Source: Fibrobacter sp.
GTDB lineage: Bacteria > Fibrobacterota > Fibrobacteria > Fibrobacterales > Fibrobacteraceae
Assembly: GCA_017550445.1 (NCBI GenBank)
Contig: JAFZOV010000055.1
Coordinates: forward strand, 1 to 8,887
Length of the DNA: 8,887 nt
Reading direction: 5' to 3'
Under the pieces are notes generated by a model. The model had not been told where the DNA came from. It saw only the letters and a list, made by a program, of their open reading frames with translations, and ran no database searches. How positions within the stretch are numbered: the first letter of the stretch is position 1; every line of letters starts with the position of its first letter. A program made the translations under genes and the position numbers. Positions 6,019 through 8,887 of this stretch are shown piece after piece.

Positions 6019-8370
6019 TTACTTTTTCTTGCCAGCAGCTTCAGATTTCTCTTCCTTAAACAGCACCTTGATGATTTCATCGATGTGCTTGTGCGTAAAG
6101 ATTTTGAGACCCTTCTTCGCAGGAGCCGGAAGTTCATTCACATCCTTCTGGTTCTGCGCAGGCAGGCGGAGCGTTTTCACACCGGCCTGCAAAGCGGCAA
6201 GTGCCTTCTCGTTCAAGCCACCAATCGCAAGGCATGCACCCGTGAGACTCACTTCGCCAGTGAAAGCAATCTCGGGCGAAACCGGCTGCTTAGTAAACGC
6301 AGAGAGCAAGCAAAGCGTCAGGGCAATACCCGCAGAAGGACCATCCTTCGGCACGGCGCCTTCGGGCACGTGAATGTGAATGTCCGTCTTCTTCACGACA
6401 TTCGGGTCAATGCCAAAGCGGCTCAGGCGTTCGCGCACAAGGCTAAGCGCAATCTGCGCCGATTCCTTCATCACGTCGCCAAGCTTACCCGTCATCAGGA
6501 GTGTTCCCTTGCCCGGTAACAGCATGCATTCAATAGGCAGAATTTCACCACCCACGCTTGTCCATGCAAGGCCCACAATGACGCCCGGGCGACCTGCGTC
6601 CGGAAGCTGACTATCCAAATAACGCGGAGCGCCAAGGTAATCCTGCAAAGTCTTTTCGGAAATATCCGCCTTGAACTTCTTGCCCATCACCTTGTCTTTC
6701 GCGCGATGACGCACCACGTTTTCGAGCGTACGTTCCAATTCACGAACACCCGCTTCGCGCGTCCATTCGCGAATTATCTTGCCAATAATATCATCGTCAA
6801 AAGCGACATCCTTGCCGTTTTCAATACCCGTGCGTTCGCAAATGCGCGGCACCAGGTACTTGCTTGCAATCTGCAACTTTTCGTGCGGATAGTAACCCGG
6901 CAGGCGCACAATTTCCAAGCGGTCGCGCAACGCCTCGGGAATTTCGGCTTCGCTGTTCGCCGTCGCAATAAACAGCACGCGGCTCAGGTCCAGGCCCACT
7001 TCCATAAAGTGGTCGGTAAAGTCGTGGTTCTGTTCAGGGTCCAGGACTTCGAGCATGGCACTCGCGGGGTCGCCACGGAAGTCGCTTGCCATCTTGTCGA
7101 TTTCATCAAGCAGAATAATCGGGTTCATGCATTTGGCACGGCGGAGCGCCTGAATAAAGCGGCCAGGCATTGCCCCAATGTAGGTGCGGCGGTGACCGCG
7201 GATTTCAGCCTCGTCACGCACGCCACCGAGCGTAATACGAACAAAGTTACGCTGCATGGCATTGGCAATAGATTCCACCAAAGTAGTCTTACCCACGCCC
7301 GGAGGACCGACCAAACAAAGAATCGGCGCACGTCGTTCGGTACCCGTCAACTTGAGCACCGCCACGTATTCCATGATGCGTTCTTTCACCTTGTCCAGGC
7401 CAAAGTGCTTGGAGTCAAGTTCGCTCTTCACCTTCTTCATGTTGAGGACGGTGTCGGTGTATTCACCATAAGGCAGGTTCAGGAACCAGTCCAGGTAATT
7501 GCGGCTCACCGCGTATTCCGGCGACGTGGGCTGCATCAGGCGCATGCGGCTGATTTCTTCTTCAAGCTTTTCTTGAATGGCCGCCGAGAACTTCTTCGCC
7601 TTGATTTTCTTGAGCAGCTGGTCCGGTTCAGATGAATTGCCGTTTTCGCCATCCAGTTCGTCTTGCAACTGGCGAATCTGTTCGCTAATGAACCATTCCT
7701 TCTGCTGCTGGGCCATCTTCTGGCGCACGTTCTGCTGCACCTTGACCATCATGGTGTCGGTATCGGCCGCCACCTGCATAATCTCGATTAAACGTTCTGC
7801 AAGGGCGTCAATCTCGCCGATTTCCAGCAAGCGCTGACGCTCGTCCATGGAAATCTGCAAGAAGGGAATCATGCCATAAAAGGCATTAATCTGGCTGTCC
7901 ATGGTAAACAGGGCATCGACCATGCCTTCTGAAATGTTACGGTGCAGGGAATATTCCTTGAACTGGGTCAGCACCGTCTCGAAACGCGGAGTCTTGTCGG
8001 CCGCCGTAATCGAGGGTTTGCGGGCAGAAACCGAGACCGTCAAAAATTCATTCTTTGTCACGATAGAACGGAGATCTACCACCTGGACGCCTTCCAGAAC
8101 CACCTTAACGCAGCCGTTCGGGAAAGGGGTCACGTTACTCACATGGGCAAGCACGCCCACCGAGTAAATGTCCAGCATGGGATTTTCGATTTCTTCCTGT
8201 TCAATATTTTTCTGTGCCGAAAGAATAATTTCCCCATCGTGGGATTCAGCATATTCAAGAGCGCGCAAAGAAATATCCCTACCGACAAGAATGCGGCGGG
8301 TCGTGTGCGGAAATACAACAGCATCCCTCAGAGGGAGCAACGGATACATTTTCGATGTGTCTAAAGCCAT
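6019..8370 (-). CDS. lon: ATP-dependent Lon protease
   Basis: The protein has 783 residues, full length for bacterial LonA. The N-terminal substrate-binding domain (about 8-200, beginning YPLLPLRDAVVFP) is followed by a coiled helical part with QQQKEWFISEQIRQLQDEL. The AAA+ module has Walker A GPPGVGKT at 355-362, Walker B IILLDEID at 418-425 and the usual GGVRDEAEIRGHRRTYIGAMPG between them. The protease domain has the Ser679-Lys722 dyad in PKDGPSAG and GGLNEKALAA. All catalytic parts are intact, so it should be active in the cytoplasm on misfolded and short-lived regulatory proteins. The C-terminus is lysine-rich (EEKSEAAGKKK). There is no Shine-Dalgarno sequence before ATG 8370; Met8 is an alternative start. 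The antitoxin-like gene ends only 19 bases upstream on the same strand. Confidence 0.97.
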   Translation of the reverse strand: MALDTSKMYPLLPLRDAVVFPHTTRRILVGRDISLRALEYAESHDGEIILSAQKNIEQEEIENPMLDIYSVGVLAHVSNVTPFPNGCVKVVLEGVQVVDLRSIVTKNEFLTVSVSARKPSITAADKTPRFETVLTQFKEYSLHRNISEGMVDALFTMDSQINAFYGMIPFLQISMDERQRLLEIGEIDALAERLIEIMQVAADTDTMMVKVQQNVRQKMAQQQKEWFISEQIRQLQDELDGENGNSSEPDQLLKKIKAKKFSAAIQEKLEEEISRMRLMQPTSPEYAVSRNYLDWFLNLPYGEYTDTVLNMKKVKSELDSKHFGLDKVKERIMEYVAVLKLTGTERRAPILCLVGPPGVGKTTLVESIANAMQRNFVRITLGGVRDEAEIRGHRRTYIGAMPGRFIQALRRAKCMNPIILLDEIDKMASDFRGDPASAMLEVLDPEQNHDFTDHFMEVGLDLSRVLFIATANSEAEIPEALRDRLEIVRLPGYYPHEKLQIASKYLVPRICERTGIENGKDVAFDDDIIGKIIREWTREAGVRELERTLENVVRHRAKDKVMGKKFKADISEKTLQDYLGAPRYLDSQLPDAGRPGVIVGLAWTSVGGEILPIECMLLPGKGTLLMTGKLGDVMKESAQIALSLVRERLSRFGIDPNVVKKTDIHIHVPEGAVPKDGPSAGIALTLCLLSAFTKQPVSPEIAFTGEVSLTGACLAIGGLNEKALAALQAGVKTLRLPAQNQKDVNELPAPAKKGLKIFTHKHIDEIIKVLFKEEKSEAAGKKK

Positions 8371-8383
8371 ACACTACAAAGAT

Positions 8384-8413
8384 AGTATCTTATGCAGAGG
8401 CGACTATATCCAA
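8384..8413 (-). promoter_or_regulatory. Tentative lon promoter overlapping the end of the antitoxin-like gene
   Basis: On the minus strand TTGGAT (8408-8413) and GATACT (8384-8389) are 18 bases apart, with transcription predicted to start only about 8 bases before the lon ATG. Neither box is a strong match. lon may instead be read from the promoter upstream of the small module. No heat-shock type element was recognised. Confidence 0.3.
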
Positions 8414-8602
8414 TACGGCGTTCATGTAAGTTTGGTAGGGAATGCCCACAGCCGCAGCCTTGCGCTTTAGCGCATCTACAGTCTTGACCTTCAGCCTTAT
8501 GGAATACATCTTCTTCTCTTCCTTGGACTCCGCAATGGCGCGCCTGATGCGGGCGATGGATTCTTCAAGAGTTTCCGACTCGTGACCACCGGTAATTGTC
8601 AT
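8390..8602 (-). CDS. Ribbon-helix-helix (CopG/BrnA-like) antitoxin-like protein
   Basis: The protein has 70 residues. The acidic, helical N-terminal half (HESETLEESIARIRRAIAE) is followed by YSIRLKVKTVDALKRKAAAV and GIPYQTYMNAVLD. This is the pattern of CopG-type antitoxins: a short strand with alternating residues, helix, then the G-[IL]-PYQT turn and second helix. Such proteins dimerise, bind their own operator and neutralise a small toxin encoded next to them. The ATG at 8602 overlaps the stop of the preceding 42-residue ORF (ATGA) and has AGGGGG in front, so translation is coupled. No intact toxin is visible in the window; only a broken frame lies upstream. Its stop is 19 bases before lon. 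The fold assignment is fairly sure, the antitoxin role less so. Confidence 0.8.
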   Translation of the reverse strand: MTITGGHESETLEESIARIRRAIAESKEEKKMYSIRLKVKTVDALKRKAAAVGIPYQTYMNAVLDIVASA

Positions 8603-8727
8603 GGGGTCCCCCTGACATCGGTGTCGTTTTCAAGAGCCTCGATAACTTTTTTAGGGTAGATGTCGTCCACCAACATAAAGCCCTTGGGCAATTTAACCTT
8701 GTTTTGCATTTTGCACCTCGTCTTCAT
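8599..8727 (-). CDS. Small ORF of 42 residues, unknown function, coupled to the antitoxin-like gene
   Basis: The minus-strand frame starts with ATG at 8727 behind AAGGAGGG, the best ribosome binding site in the window (spacing about 5). It encodes MKTRCKMQNKVKLPKGFMLV followed by a DDIYPKKVIEALENDTDVRGTP tail. It is basic at the N-terminus and mixed in charge after that, with no signal peptide or membrane segment. The stop TGA overlaps the ATG of the next gene as ATGA, the mark of an operon partner. I do not recognise the family. It could be a very small toxin, an accessory factor or a leftover domain of a larger protein. The strong ribosome binding site and coupling argue that it is translated. 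Confidence 0.55.
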   Translation of the reverse strand: MKTRCKMQNKVKLPKGFMLVDDIYPKKVIEALENDTDVRGTP

Positions 8728-8850
8728 GAGCCCTCCTTACGGTTATCAAGGTTTTTATATCATCAGTAACAATTAAAGTCCAAAATTGGTTGTCAACTTC
8801 GGCAATAATTTTTGACACATTGTCTCAAAGGCATGTTGTGTAATATTCAT
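8693..8850 (-). pseudogene. Broken small toxin-like gene (two frames)
   Basis: An ATG at 8850 with GGAAGG upstream opens a frame that begins MNITQHAFET and then runs on with no recognisable sense to a stop at 8773. From about 8824 a different frame (offset +2) reads DNVSKIIAEVDNQFWTLIVT and DDIKTLITVRRAHEDEVQNA to a stop at 8693. The first piece resembles the N-terminal [IV]TxHA start, and the second the final LITV strand, of small DUF4258-type toxin-like proteins. Both together give only about 52 codons, far fewer than the usual 80-100, so an internal deletion with frame change is likely. The second piece alone could be a 41-residue ORF from GTG at 8818. It overlaps the start of the 42-residue ORF by 35 bases. 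The family assignment is weak. Confidence 0.4.
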
Positions 8851-8865
8851 CTATTACCTTCCTTA

Positions 8866-8882
8866 ATATACAAATTGTATAT
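8866..8882. promoter_or_regulatory. Palindromic operator candidate over the module's -10 box
   Basis: ATATACAA-A-TTGTATAT has perfect 8-bp arms around one central base. On the minus strand it contains TACAAT (8874-8879), five of six matches to the -10 consensus, about 25-30 bases before the first ATG of the module. A dimeric ribbon-helix-helix protein such as the one encoded downstream typically binds such a site and represses its own operon. The -35 would lie outside the window. Confidence 0.5.
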
Positions 8883-8887
8883 ACATA

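Noticed and set aside
6706..7635. Long plus-strand frame of 309 codons opposite lon
   Set aside because: It is antisense to the conserved AAA+ and middle parts of Lon, rich in His, Arg and Phe as expected for a shadow frame, with no recognisable domain.
8773..8850. 25-codon frame MNITQHAFE... as an intact small gene
   Set aside because: After about ten residues the sense frame changes. The rest of this frame is unremarkable and the protein-like sequence continues in another frame, so it is treated as part of a broken gene.

Overview
The window is a piece of a Gram-negative bacterial chromosome of roughly 50% GC. The style of the Cys-rich, Ser/Asp-tethered lipoprotein, tRNAs without an encoded CCA end, and dispersed palindromes between housekeeping genes suggest a Fibrobacter-like organism (Fibrobacterota). 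This is an inference from pattern and was not tested by a search.

Left part (1-450, minus strand): a tRNA operon Thr(UGU)-Tyr(GUA)-Thr(GGU) with a strong sigma70-type promoter at 486-514. In many bacteria this cluster also carries tRNA-Gly and leads into tuf (EF-Tu). Here a perfect 13-bp hairpin stands between Tyr and Thr(GGU). Downstream only the ribosome binding site and first 11 codons of an EF-Tu gene remain (MAKEHFDRSKP, then one codon and a stop). Eleven bases further a gene for a secreted protein begins and runs out of the window.

Centre-left (616-3408): a minus-strand lipoprotein gene with its own intrinsic terminator, built from two tandem copies of a four-cysteine domain. Divergent from it is a two-gene plus-strand unit, a YbgC/FadM-type hotdog acyl-CoA thioesterase followed after 4 bases by rarA (replication-associated AAA+ ATPase). 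rarA converges on the next gene with only 6 bases between them.

Centre-right (3415-8370, minus strand): lon -> yggS (PLP-binding protein) -> lemA -> M48 membrane metalloprotease. Two proteases and the LemA partner of M48 proteases point to protein and envelope quality control. Two of the gaps hold palindromic repeat elements (5981-6008 and about 4486-4580) rather than clear terminators.

Right end (8390-8887, minus strand): a small accessory module that reads directly into lon. It comprises a near-perfect palindrome overlapping a -10 box, a broken small toxin-like frame, an unrecognised 42-residue ORF with an excellent ribosome binding site, and a 70-residue ribbon-helix-helix antitoxin-like gene overlapping it by ATGA. 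The antitoxin-like gene ends 19 bases before lon, whose product degrades antitoxins in other bacteria.
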